Positions 1 through 7,637 of a stretch of DNA of 35,192 bases are shown in pieces. Position numbers and translations under genes: made by a program. Positions within the stretch are counted from its first letter, which is position 1, and every line of letters starts with the position of its first letter. The notes under the pieces are model-generated. The model was not told where the DNA came from, made no database searches, and saw nothing but the letters and a program-made list of their open reading frames with translations. Source of the stretch: Clostridiales bacterium (GTDB taxonomy: Bacteria; Bacillota; Clostridia; Lachnospirales; Lachnospiraceae); contig JAAVHR010000141.1 in NCBI GenBank assembly GCA_014799595.1, positions 1-35,192 on the forward strand, in the 5' to 3' direction.

Positions 1-503
1 AAGCACCGAATTTACAGTCTTTGGAGATTATTTGTGGCGGATTACCAAAAGAAGTGATTCAAAGTGTTCGTGATGCAAACCTGCCAGCATTGAAATCATT
101 AACTTTGTATATAGGTGTAGAGAATTATGGTTTTGATGGATCTATCAAAGATATTGAAGAATTATTGGAAAAGTCTGACTTCCCAGCCCTAGAGAATCTG
201 GCTATTGTAGACAGTGAGATTCAGGATGAGATTTGTAAGGCAGTACTGGATTCCAAATATATGAAACAGATTAACCGTTTGGAATTATCCATGGGTTCTC
301 TTACTGATAAAGGCGGACAGCTTTTGTTGGATAAGTTACCAGAGTTTCCTAATGTAGAGTGTCTGGATGTACATTATCATTATCTTTCCGACGAAATGAT
401 GAAGAAATTAGAAGCATTACCAATTGAAGTAGATACAGATGAACAAAATGAGCCAGACGAATGGGATGATGAGATAACTTGTTGGCCGATGCTGACAGAA
501 TAG
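1..503 (+). CDS. STM4015-family leucine-rich-repeat protein, copy 1 (5' end outside window)
   Basis: The reading frame is open from the first bases, so the gene is truncated by the window edge. The ORF-track start at 21 is only an internal TTG codon (Leu in the full copies). The protein consists of short leucine-rich repeats (LPALKSLTLYIG, FPALENLAIVDS, INRLELSMGSLT, FPNVECLDVHYHYLS) and ends in DDEITCWPMLTE. It is nearly identical to the C-terminal two thirds of the next two genes. I recognise it as the STM4015 family, named after an uncharacterised Salmonella gene and usually found with STM4011-STM4014, as here. Its function is unknown; LRRs usually bind proteins. Around RDANLPALKSL it matches copy 3, but elsewhere it matches copy 2, which suggests gene conversion. 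Confidence 0.88.
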   Translation, partial: APNLQSLEIICGGLPKEVIQSVRDANLPALKSLTLYIGVENYGFDGSIKDIEELLEKSDFPALENLAIVDSEIQDEICKAVLDSKYMKQINRLELSMGSLTDKGGQLLLDKLPEFPNVECLDVHYHYLSDEMMKKLEALPIEVDTDEQNEPDEWDDEITCWPMLTE

Positions 504-563
504 GGAGAATGTCGTGAAAGACAAGAATGGCATCACGGGATTTGGCAAGAAAGGAGAATGTAT

Positions 564-1424
564 ATGTATAAGAGCAAAAAATACAGTTATGAGTACGAAG
601 AATATGAAGAAGGTGATAAATCTGCCAAAACAATAGTTGCTGATGTTTTAGCAGATCCAGAATTTCCAGCATTAGAAGAGGTTATAATTGGAGATTGGGG
701 AGATCCATGGGATAGTAATGCACAAGATATAATAGATGATATCATAAAGAACAAGGAACAATTTTCTCATATCAAAAGTCTTTTTATTGGAGATATGGAT
801 TCTGAAGAATGTGAGGTTTCTTGGATTAATCAAGGAAATTATGAAAACTTGTTTGGTGCTATGCCACAGTTAGAAAGTTTAACCATACAGGGAAGTAACG
901 ATTTGGATCTTGGAAAGGTAGAAGCACCGAATTTACAGTCTTTGGAGATTATTTGTGGCGGATTACCAAAAGAAGTGATTCAAAGTGTTCGTGATGCAAA
1001 ACTTCCAGCACTGGAATCTCTAACCCTATACATAGGTGTAGAGGATTATGGTTTTGATGGATCTATCAAAGATATTGAAGAATTATTGGAAAAGTCTGAC
1101 TTCCCAGCCCTAGAGAATCTGGCTATTGTAGATAGTGAGATTCAGGATGAGATTTGTAAGGCAGTACTGGATTCCAAATATATGAAACAGATTAACCGCT
1201 TGGAATTATCTATGGGTTCTCTTACTGATAAAGGCGGACAGCTTTTGTTGGATAAGTTACCAGAGTTTCCTAATGTAGAGTGTCTGGATGTACATTATCA
1301 TTATCTTTCCAACGAAATGATGAAGAAATTAGAAGCATTACCAATTGAAGTAGATACAGATGAACAAAATGAGCCGGATGAATGGGATGATGAGATAACT
1401 TGTTGGCCAATGTTGACAGAATAA
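564..1424 (+). CDS. STM4015-family leucine-rich-repeat protein, copy 2
   Basis: This is the first complete copy, about 286 residues. The start is placed at ATG 564 (MYKSKKYSYEYEEYEEG), not ATG 558, because AAGGAGA sits directly against 558 but about 7 nt from 564, and because copy 3 begins with the same MYKSKK. The N-terminal ~110 residues (acidic, with FIGDMDSEECEVSW) precede about six LRR units and an acidic tail ending EITCWPMLTE. There is no signal peptide or membrane segment, so it should be cytoplasmic. The spacer on each side (GTGAAAGACAAGAATG... then TTTGGCAAGAAAGGAGA) is repeated, so the duplicated unit is the gene plus spacer, about 920 bp. The family assignment is firm; the role is unknown. 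A scaffold or substrate for the adjacent enzymes is inference. Confidence 0.9.
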   Translation: MYKSKKYSYEYEEYEEGDKSAKTIVADVLADPEFPALEEVIIGDWGDPWDSNAQDIIDDIIKNKEQFSHIKSLFIGDMDSEECEVSWINQGNYENLFGAMPQLESLTIQGSNDLDLGKVEAPNLQSLEIICGGLPKEVIQSVRDAKLPALESLTLYIGVEDYGFDGSIKDIEELLEKSDFPALENLAIVDSEIQDEICKAVLDSKYMKQINRLELSMGSLTDKGGQLLLDKLPEFPNVECLDVHYHYLSNEMMKKLEALPIEVDTDEQNEPDEWDDEITCWPMLTE

Positions 1425-1486
1425 GGAGAATGTGGTGAAAGACAAGAATGACATCAGGGGATTTGGCAAGAAAGGAGAACCAATAT

Positions 1487-2341
1487 ATGTATAAAAGCAA
1501 AAAATTTAGTTATGGGTATAAGGAATATGAAGAAGGAGATAAATCCTCCGAAACAATGGTTGCTGATATTTTGGCAGATCCAGAGTTTGCGGAATTAGAA
1601 GAGGTTGTAATAGGAGATTGGGGAAATGCATGGGATTATGAGGCTCAAGATATTATAGATGATATCATAGAGAATAAGGAACAATTTTCCCATATCAAAA
1701 GTCTTTTTATTGGGGATATGGATTTTGAAGAATGTGAGGTTTCTTGGATTATTCAAGGAAATTATGAAAACTTGTTTAGTGCTATGCCACAATTGGAAAG
1801 TCTGACCATAAAGGGAAGTACTGGTTTGGCTCTTGGGAAGGTAGAAGCACCAAATTTACAGTCTTTGGAGATTATCTGTGGCGGATTACCAAAAGAAGTG
1901 ATTCAAAGTGTTCGTGATGCAAATCTGCCAGCATTGAAATCATTAACTTTGTATATAGGTGTAGAGGATTATGGTTTTGACGGATCTATCAAAGATATTG
2001 AAGAATTATTGGAGAAGTCTGACTTCCCAGCTCTAGAGAATCTGGCTCTTGTAGATAGTCAGATTCAGAATGAGATTTGTAAGGCAGTATTGGATTCTAA
2101 ATATATGAAACAGATTAACCGTTTGGAATTATCCATGGGTTCTCTTACCAATAAAGGCGGACAGATTTTGTTGGATAAGTTGCTGGAGTTTCCAAATGTT
2201 AAGACTTTGGATGTACACTATCATTTTCTTTCCGATGAAATGATGGAGAAATTAGAAGCATTACCAATTGAAGTAAATACGGATGAACAAAATGGACCAG
2301 AGAATGATGAGATAGATTGTTGGCCAATGTTGACAGAATAG
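1487..2341 (+). CDS. STM4015-family leucine-rich-repeat protein, copy 3
   Basis: This third tandem copy is about 284 residues. The ORF-track start at 1448 reads through the repeated spacer. The supported start is ATG 1487 (MYKSKKFSYGYKEYEEG), about 7 nt after AAGGAGAA. The LRR architecture is the same as in copy 2. The N-terminal half has diverged moderately, while the LRR core is almost identical. Near the end it loses two residues of the acidic linker (GPENDEIDCWPMLTE versus EPDEWDDEITCWPMLTE), yet the last seven residues CWPMLTE are unchanged. The stop is followed after about 10 nt by the GTG start of the STM4014 gene, so the two are almost certainly co-transcribed. Confidence 0.9.
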   Translation: MYKSKKFSYGYKEYEEGDKSSETMVADILADPEFAELEEVVIGDWGNAWDYEAQDIIDDIIENKEQFSHIKSLFIGDMDFEECEVSWIIQGNYENLFSAMPQLESLTIKGSTGLALGKVEAPNLQSLEIICGGLPKEVIQSVRDANLPALKSLTLYIGVEDYGFDGSIKDIEELLEKSDFPALENLALVDSQIQNEICKAVLDSKYMKQINRLELSMGSLTNKGGQILLDKLLEFPNVKTLDVHYHFLSDEMMEKLEALPIEVNTDEQNGPENDEIDCWPMLTE

Positions 2342-2351
2342 GGAGAATGTG

Positions 2352-3377
2352 GTGAACGATAGGAAAATTATTTTAATTGGAGAACCAGATAGCAAAAGAA
2401 CAGAATTCTTTATAAAAGCAGCCAATAAACAACGGATTACCGTAAACTTTTTTTCGTGGTCTGATTGGAGAAATCAGGATATGGAGGGTGGGTTTGTGAA
2501 AATTGACCCACCCTCTTTTGCAGAATACAATATTTTGACTTTGACAGAAAAAATAAAAGAGTATCAGGAGCAACTCCAAGAGTTGGAAGAAATGGGGAAA
2601 GAAAAAGGGATATGTTTTTTGAATCCTCCTTCTGCTATTTTACAGTTGCTGGATAAAGTGGCTTGCAAAGAAAAACTTCAAGAACACAATATTCCAGTTA
2701 CTACTATGATAGGGAAGAATCCAAAGAATTTTCAGGAATTAAAAGCAATCATGAAAGAAAAGAAATGCTGGTCTGTTTTTCTTAAACCAGTGTATGGCTC
2801 AGGGGCAGCAGGAATTATAGCACTTTCTATGCAGCCGGTTACAGGTAAGCTGGCTGCATATACTGCAGTTTGTGTAGAACAGAACCGTTTGCTGCAGCAA
2901 AAGAAAATTAGAAAGATAACCAAAGAAAGAGAAATTGACGAAATTGTTAATGCGATTACATCCTTAGATACTATTGTAGAACGGTGGTATCCTAAAGCTG
3001 GAATCAACAAAGAATCTTTTGATTTCCGGGTGTTATGGCAATTTGATCGGATGGAGTTTATTGTAGCGAGAAAATCTGCATCACCAATTACCAATCTTCA
3101 TTTGAATAATGGTGCAATTTCATTGGAAGAGCTTTTTAAAACACAAGCCTCTTGGAATCATAATGATACTTTAAAAGAGATGGAAGAGTTATGCCGGAAT
3201 ACAATGGCAGTTTTTCCACAAGTGCAGATGACGGGGTTAGATGTTATGCTGGACAGAAAAACAGGAAAACCACGGATTATTGAAATGAATGGACAAGGTG
3301 ATTTATTGTATCAGGATATCTATGGAGAAAATCAGATATATACCAGCCAGATTGCATATATGCAAAGCAAGCTGTAA
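2352..3377 (+). CDS. STM4014-family ATP-grasp protein
   Basis: About 341 residues. Two consecutive GTG codons (2349, 2352) could start it; 2352 has the better spacing to AGGGAGA. An N-terminal Rossmann-like lead (RKIILIGEPDSKRTEFF) is followed by ATP-grasp elements: the Lys strand and glycine loop VFLKPVYGSGAAG (about residues 140-152), the central FDFRVLWQFDRMEF segment, and the metal-binding end GLDVMLDRKTGKPRIIEMNGQGD, which holds the usual Asp...Glu-x-Asn. ATP-grasp enzymes make acyl-phosphate intermediates and ligate a carboxylate to an amine, thiol or similar group. The substrate of STM4014 is not known. It lies directly after the LRR genes and 34 nt before STM4013. An unusually strong hairpin sits inside its first 160 nt (listed separately). 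Confidence 0.87.
   Translation: MNDRKIILIGEPDSKRTEFFIKAANKQRITVNFFSWSDWRNQDMEGGFVKIDPPSFAEYNILTLTEKIKEYQEQLQELEEMGKEKGICFLNPPSAILQLLDKVACKEKLQEHNIPVTTMIGKNPKNFQELKAIMKEKKCWSVFLKPVYGSGAAGIIALSMQPVTGKLAAYTAVCVEQNRLLQQKKIRKITKEREIDEIVNAITSLDTIVERWYPKAGINKESFDFRVLWQFDRMEFIVARKSASPITNLHLNNGAISLEELFKTQASWNHNDTLKEMEELCRNTMAVFPQVQMTGLDVMLDRKTGKPRIIEMNGQGDLLYQDIYGENQIYTSQIAYMQSKL
2484..2519 (+). promoter_or_regulatory. Terminator-like hairpin inside the STM4014 coding region
   Basis: GAGGGTGGGT (2484-2493) and ACCCACCCTC (2506-2515) form a perfect 10-bp GC-rich stem with a 12-nt loop, followed by TTTT. This has the form of an intrinsic terminator, though with a short T-run. It lies about 130 nt into the STM4014 gene, just after the three LRR genes. 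In this AT-rich DNA such a stem is conspicuous. Partial termination here would make LRR mRNA more abundant than enzyme mRNA; that role is inference. Confidence 0.45.
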
Positions 3378-3411
3378 GTATCTAAGGTTAAGAAAGAAGG
3401 ATAATAACGTG

Positions 3412-4302
3412 ATGGAGAAAGACAGCAGCAAAGAATGGATCCATGTGGATATGAATCAGATTGTAGGAAGTCATCATATTCTCTTTTTGTGTTTGGATGC
3501 ACTTCGGTATGATGTAGCAAAAGAGGAGGAAGAACTAGGAAATACACCTATCCTGAATCAATATGGGGTATGGCAGAAGTGCCAGGCAGTGGGGAATTTT
3601 ACCTATCCAGCCCATCAGGGAATGTTTGCAGGTTTTTTTCCTTGTTATGCAGATGCGAAACAACACAAAGAACGTATCCAGTTGTTTTTTCCAGAGAATG
3701 TGGGAATGGGACGAAAGGCACCAAAGGGAGCATACGGATTTTCCCAAGGAACTTTTGTGGAGGCATTAGCAGAGGAAGGGTATGAAACCTGCTGTATTGG
3801 AGGGGTTTCTTTTTTTGATAAACGCTCTGGCTTAGGGAAGATATTTCCAAGCTATTTTACCCATAGTTTCTGGAATCCTTCGTATTCGCCAATGGTAACG
3901 GATAGCACTAGAAATCAGATTGACTTTGCAAAGAAGTGGTTAGAAAAAATTCCTTTAGAGAACAAAGTTTTTATGTATCTTAATATTTCTGCCATCCATT
4001 ACCCTAATTATTTTTATCCTGATTTGGAACAGAATCCCGATAAAGTAATACAACCAAATAGAGGATGGGAGAAAGATAACAGGGAAAGCCATGGAGCTGC
4101 ACTTCGTTATGTAGATAAACAATTAGCCCCGCTTTTTGAGGTATTCAAACAAAAAGGAGACACTTTTGTAATCTGCTGCTCGGATCATGGAACCTGTTAT
4201 GGAGAGGATGGTTGTTTTTCCCATGGAATTAACCATCCAAAAGTAAATACCATACCATATAAACATTTTACAATGAAAGCCCAGCCAAATGGCTACATTT
4301 AG
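3412..4302 (+). CDS. STM4013/SEN3800-family hydrolase (alkaline-phosphatase/sulfatase superfamily)
   Basis: About 296 residues from ATG 3412, preceded by AAGAAGGATAA. GTG 3409 is also possible. The track start at 3289 lies inside STM4014 and is not supported. Superfamily metal and nucleophile motifs are visible: LFLCLDALRYD (first metal Asp), FTYPAHQGMF (nucleophile Thr region), NISAIHYPNYF, CCSDHGTCYGEDG (Asp-His pair) and FSHGINHP (final His). The fold cleaves phosphate or sulfate mono- and diesters using two metal ions; the substrate is unknown. There is no signal peptide, so it is cytoplasmic, unlike true sulfatases. The last residues (KHFTMKAQPNGYI) run up to a hairpin element, so the original C-terminus may have been altered by its insertion. 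Confidence 0.87.
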   Translation: MEKDSSKEWIHVDMNQIVGSHHILFLCLDALRYDVAKEEEELGNTPILNQYGVWQKCQAVGNFTYPAHQGMFAGFFPCYADAKQHKERIQLFFPENVGMGRKAPKGAYGFSQGTFVEALAEEGYETCCIGGVSFFDKRSGLGKIFPSYFTHSFWNPSYSPMVTDSTRNQIDFAKKWLEKIPLENKVFMYLNISAIHYPNYFYPDLEQNPDKVIQPNRGWEKDNRESHGAALRYVDKQLAPLFEVFKQKGDTFVICCSDHGTCYGEDGCFSHGINHPKVNTIPYKHFTMKAQPNGYI

Positions 4303-4312
4303 CAAGTGGCTT

Positions 4313-4459
4313 GTTACAGTTTACACCTATGGTGCAAACTGTAACAGAATCCAACCTATTTTTAATTCGCCTTCGGCGAAAGGCTGGATTCTTCTCTACC
4401 ACTACTTATTCTTACGTACTTTGCAACAAGTGCAAAGTACTACCTGTGAACAGTAACAG
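4313..4459 (+). repeat. Tripartite hairpin element A (dispersed repeat, full copy)
   Basis: Three consecutive hairpins make up this element. hp1 is 4313-4345 (GTTACAGTTT...AAACTGTAAC). hp2 is 4347-4391 (GAATCCAACCT...AGGCTGGATTC, enclosing TTCGCCTTCGGCGAA). hp3 is 4416-4440 (GTACTTTGCA-ACAAG-TGCAAAGTAC). The tail is CTGTGAACAGTAAC. It is nearly the same as element B at 29465-29611. In hp3, T-A at position 2 of the stem is replaced by C-G in B, a compensatory change. The element lies between STM4013 and STM4012. Confidence 0.85.
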
Positions 4460-4569
4460 CGGCTTTCATTCATAATAAATGCTAAAGGTGTTATAAATAT
4501 ATTATTAAAGGATAGTTTTGAATAAAAAGCAAATGGAGTTTTACAATTACATACTACAAATATGTAAGA

Positions 4570-4744
4570 GTTCAGCTGGATTCATTCATAAAGTGCCAGA
4601 ATATACACATTGACTAAAAATATTCTTTTCGGCTGGACACTTTATTTATGAATGGCATTAAGCACATAAAAATATATGCACAAATTGCCCTCTATCAGCA
4701 AGCTCACTCGTGCAATTTGCACATATACTTTTAATCAGCTGAAC
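4570..4744. repeat. Second hairpin-rich intergenic element, bounded by GTTCAGCTG/CAGCTGAAC
   Basis: A perfect 9-bp inverted repeat (4570-4578 and 4736-4744) bounds about 175 bp that can fold further: ATTCATAAAGTG...CACTTTATTTATGAAT, and an inner GCACAAATTGC...GCAATTTGCAC stem. It overlaps no recognisable gene. Its right end is about 30 nt upstream of the STM4012 start. Together with element A it fills the 474-bp gap 4303-4776, in which I see no ORF of interest. It resembles the tripartite elements in style, but its kinship to them is uncertain. Confidence 0.6.
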
Positions 4745-4776
4745 TGTTGCACAAATATTTAGAAGGGGAGAAAAAG

Positions 4777-6075
4777 TTGAAGAATGTAGAGATTTATCAG
4801 CAATATATGTATAGTTATCCTCATAAAACCGCATATCGTACCTTAGAAGATGTGGATATACGGGATTATCTGCCACGGTTACAGGAGAAAACAGAGAATA
4901 GTCTCTATTTTCATATTCCCTTTTGTCAGGCTAAATGTGGCTACTGTAATTTATTTTCGGTGACTGGAAAAGAAACAGATTATGTGGACGCTTATCTGGA
5001 TATGATGGAAAAGCAAGTGAAACAGTATTCCTTAAAACCATACATTTTTTCGGATGTAACAATAGGAGGAGGAACACCTCTGTATTTGAGTGAAAGACAG
5101 CTAGAACGGTTATTTTGTATAATAGAAGATGTTATGGGAAAAAGAGAATATCCGGTTATTATGGAGACCTCTCCCAACCAAACTACAGAAGAAAAGCTGG
5201 TGATTGCAAAAGAAAGAGGAACAAAGAGAATTAGTCTTGGTATTCAGAGTTTTCGGGAAGAGGAGTTAAAACGACTATACAGGATACATTCTCCTAATCG
5301 GGCGAGGGATGCCATTAAAGCTATTAAAAAGCAAAATTTTTCTTGTATGAATTTGGATTTTATTTATGGAATACCAGAACAAACAAAAGAATCCTTGAAA
5401 GAAACCTTAAAAGAAGGCGTTTCTTATGAACCAGAAGAACTTTTCGTTTATCCACTGTATATTAAGAATGGAACATTACTAAAAGACAAACAGGGCAAAA
5501 GAGCGGAAAATACCCGCATGATGTATGATTTGGTTTGTGAGTATTTAAGTCAAAAAGGTTATGTTCAGTATTCCATGCGGCGTTTTGTAAGAAAAGATTA
5601 TGTACCACTGGCATCAGCCGAGGAATGTGGATTTGGAAATACTCTTTCTATTGGATGTGGCGGAAGAAGTTATCTTGGGAATTTTCATTTTTGTACACCA
5701 TACTATGTCCGTCAGAAGGATTGTAAAAAGCAGTTAGATGTGTATCTTTCCACAGAAGATTACCGAAAAATTACCCATGGATTTTTCCTTGACAAAGGAG
5801 AAGAAAAAAGACGGTATATTATAAAAAATTTATTGTTTATCAGTGGATTAGATAAAGAAAATTATAAACAGAACTTTGGAGAAGACTTGGAAAAAGAATT
5901 TAATTTACTAAATATTTGGAAAGAAAAGGGATATGTTAAGGAAGAGAAAAACAAATATATGCTTACCAGTGAGGGCATGGCATTATCCGATTATCTTGGA
6001 CCACAACTGATTTCTCCAGAGGTGAAGGGAAGGATGCAGGAATGGGAAAGCAGATTTTTTACAGAGGATATCTGA
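4777..6075 (+). CDS. STM4012-family radical SAM protein (HemN-like)
   Basis: About 432 residues. The best start is TTG 4777, 6 nt after AGAAGGGGAG; the track start (TTG 4747) lies in the hairpin element. The radical SAM Cys motif CX3CX2C is at residues 50-57 (FHIPFCQAKCGYC). It is followed by the SAM-binding GGGTP (TIGGGTPLYL), ETSPNQTTEEKL, RISLGIQSF and DFIYGIPEQT, as in the HemN/HemW group. The C-terminal 100 residues look like the HemN-type winged helix. It should bind a [4Fe-4S] cluster and cleave SAM to start a radical reaction. Automatic pipelines would call it coproporphyrinogen oxidase, but its neighbours place it in STM4012, whose substrate is unknown. It overlaps the next gene by 34 bp, implying translational coupling. 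Confidence 0.9.
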   Translation: MKNVEIYQQYMYSYPHKTAYRTLEDVDIRDYLPRLQEKTENSLYFHIPFCQAKCGYCNLFSVTGKETDYVDAYLDMMEKQVKQYSLKPYIFSDVTIGGGTPLYLSERQLERLFCIIEDVMGKREYPVIMETSPNQTTEEKLVIAKERGTKRISLGIQSFREEELKRLYRIHSPNRARDAIKAIKKQNFSCMNLDFIYGIPEQTKESLKETLKEGVSYEPEELFVYPLYIKNGTLLKDKQGKRAENTRMMYDLVCEYLSQKGYVQYSMRRFVRKDYVPLASAEECGFGNTLSIGCGGRSYLGNFHFCTPYYVRQKDCKKQLDVYLSTEDYRKITHGFFLDKGEEKRRYIIKNLLFISGLDKENYKQNFGEDLEKEFNLLNIWKEKGYVKEEKNKYMLTSEGMALSDYLGPQLISPEVKGRMQEWESRFFTEDI

Positions 6076-7499
6076 CATCCTGTAATTATACCTGTGGGTA
6101 TTGTCCTTTTTCCAAACGGAAAATGACAGAAAGGCAAAAGGAGCGGGATAAGGAAGCCTTATGGAAATTTATAGCACAAATGGAGCAGGAGAATACGAAA
6201 CATGCAGTACAGATTGTTCCTTATGGAGAAGCATTAGTCCATGAATACTATTGGCATGCTATGGCGAAACTTAGTCAGATTACATTACTGGAATATATAG
6301 GATGTCAGACAAATTTTAGTTTTCCAGTGGAAAAGATGCTGGGGGTTTATGAGAAATATCAAGGAAAAAAAGAAAAACTCCGTCTATGGTGTACCTTTCA
6401 TCCTTCTATGACAACCATAGAACGGTTTGTAGAACAATGCCAAAAGCTGGAATTGGCGGGGATTGCATTTTCTGTAGGAATGGTGGGAAATCCCAAAGAG
6501 ATTCCAAAACTTTTGGAACTACGGAAACAATTGCCGGATTCCATCTATGTCTGGGTCAATAAAATGGATGGAAGAAAGGGAAATTATACAGCAGAGGAAA
6601 TAGAAATTTTCCAAAAGATAGACCCTTATTTTTCACTTCAAATGGAGCATAGAAAGGCAGATTTGCAAAAATGCCGGAAGTCTGTTTTTTGTGAGGCAGA
6701 TGGCAGCCAGTATTTTTGTAATCTTCATGCAGCAAGTAAAGGAAAAGCTGTAGGAAATGGATGTGGCAAACGGGAATGTAATTGTTATCTTGCATACAGC
6801 AACCGGACTGATATTGAGGAATTACTATTTTTTCAACCATATCCCGCATTTCGGATTCCTGTTTATCCGAAAGCCATTTTTTTAGATGTGGATGGAACGA
6901 TTGTGCCAGAAGGAGAAAGGGAATTATCAGATGCTATGGCAGAAAGGCTATGTTGGCTTTCAAAAAAAAGCAGGTTATTTTTAGCAACAGAACTTCCCTT
7001 TGGTGAGGCAATGAGAAAATGCAGAAAAATAAAAAATTATCTGTCTGGTGGTGTTTTTGCAGGAGGTGGACATATCCGGATTCAAGCAGAAAATAAAAAA
7101 ACATGGGAGCAAATAATTCCCTTAACAAAAATACTTTCCTTAGAACAACAGAAAATTTTAGAAAGAAAATACCAATTAAAGGTTAGAATGTATGATAAGG
7201 AGAAACTAATATATCGTCAGACTTTAATTACAAGGAGAAAAGAAGGTTGGAAAGCAGGAGAATTAAAGCAGTTGCAGATAGAATTAAAAAGATTAGCCGA
7301 GGAACAGGAAGTATCCTATACTTTTCATCCAGAAAAAAGACATTTGGGAATTACTGGGATAAATGCAGATAAGAAAAGCGGTGTGCTTACTATTTGCCAA
7401 AGAGAAGGAATTGCACTGGAAGAAGGGGCGGCAGTAGGAAATTCTAAAGAGGATATGCCTATGTTGTTGTTATTTCCCCAATCGTATTTGAAGGAGTAA
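6042..7499 (+). CDS. STM4011-family radical SAM protein fused to a HAD-superfamily hydrolase domain
   Basis: 485 residues from ATG 6042, inside the 3' end of STM4012. The radical SAM motif CX3CX2C is at residues 14-21 (SCNYTCGYCPF). A second Cys-rich segment around residues 215-250 (FCEADGSQYFCNLH, GNGCGKRECNCY) may hold an auxiliary cluster. From about residue 280 a HAD domain begins: motif I FLDVDGTIVPEGE, motif II region LFLATELPFGEA, and motif IV GNSKEDMPML. The HAD part stops soon after motif IV (LLLFPQSYLKE), shorter than stand-alone Cof-type phosphatases, so it may be slightly truncated. In other genomes STM4011 is, as far as I recall, a single-domain protein of about 280 residues; the fusion ties a radical SAM step to a likely dephosphorylation. 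Confidence 0.88.
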   Translation: MGKQIFYRGYLTSCNYTCGYCPFSKRKMTERQKERDKEALWKFIAQMEQENTKHAVQIVPYGEALVHEYYWHAMAKLSQITLLEYIGCQTNFSFPVEKMLGVYEKYQGKKEKLRLWCTFHPSMTTIERFVEQCQKLELAGIAFSVGMVGNPKEIPKLLELRKQLPDSIYVWVNKMDGRKGNYTAEEIEIFQKIDPYFSLQMEHRKADLQKCRKSVFCEADGSQYFCNLHAASKGKAVGNGCGKRECNCYLAYSNRTDIEELLFFQPYPAFRIPVYPKAIFLDVDGTIVPEGERELSDAMAERLCWLSKKSRLFLATELPFGEAMRKCRKIKNYLSGGVFAGGGHIRIQAENKKTWEQIIPLTKILSLEQQKILERKYQLKVRMYDKEKLIYRQTLITRRKEGWKAGELKQLQIELKRLAEEQEVSYTFHPEKRHLGITGINADKKSGVLTICQREGIALEEGAAVGNSKEDMPMLLLFPQSYLKE

Positions 7500-7637
7500 G
7501 ATAAGCAGCAGTCTGTAATATGGGATGTGAATAACCTGCGATTATATTTATATCTTTTGTGGAATTTTTATAGGGAGATATATAGAAGGAATATCATAGA
7601 GATTCTCTATAAGTTAGATGGAAAAGAGGGAAAATGT

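Noticed and set aside
349-672. Minus-strand ORFs at 349-672 and 1270-1500
   Set aside because: They are shadows of the repeated LRR genes. They recur only because the + strand is duplicated, and they lack a good ribosome site.
3289-3411. N-terminal extension of the STM4013 ORF
   Set aside because: It overlaps the STM4014 coding region in another frame. The ribosome site and the typical start MEKDSSKEW lie at 3412.
4777-6075. Coproporphyrinogen III oxidase (HemN/HemW)
   Set aside because: The radical SAM core is HemN-like, but the adjacent STM4011, 4013, 4014 and 4015 genes and the overlap with STM4011 place it in the STM4012 family; there are no heme genes nearby.
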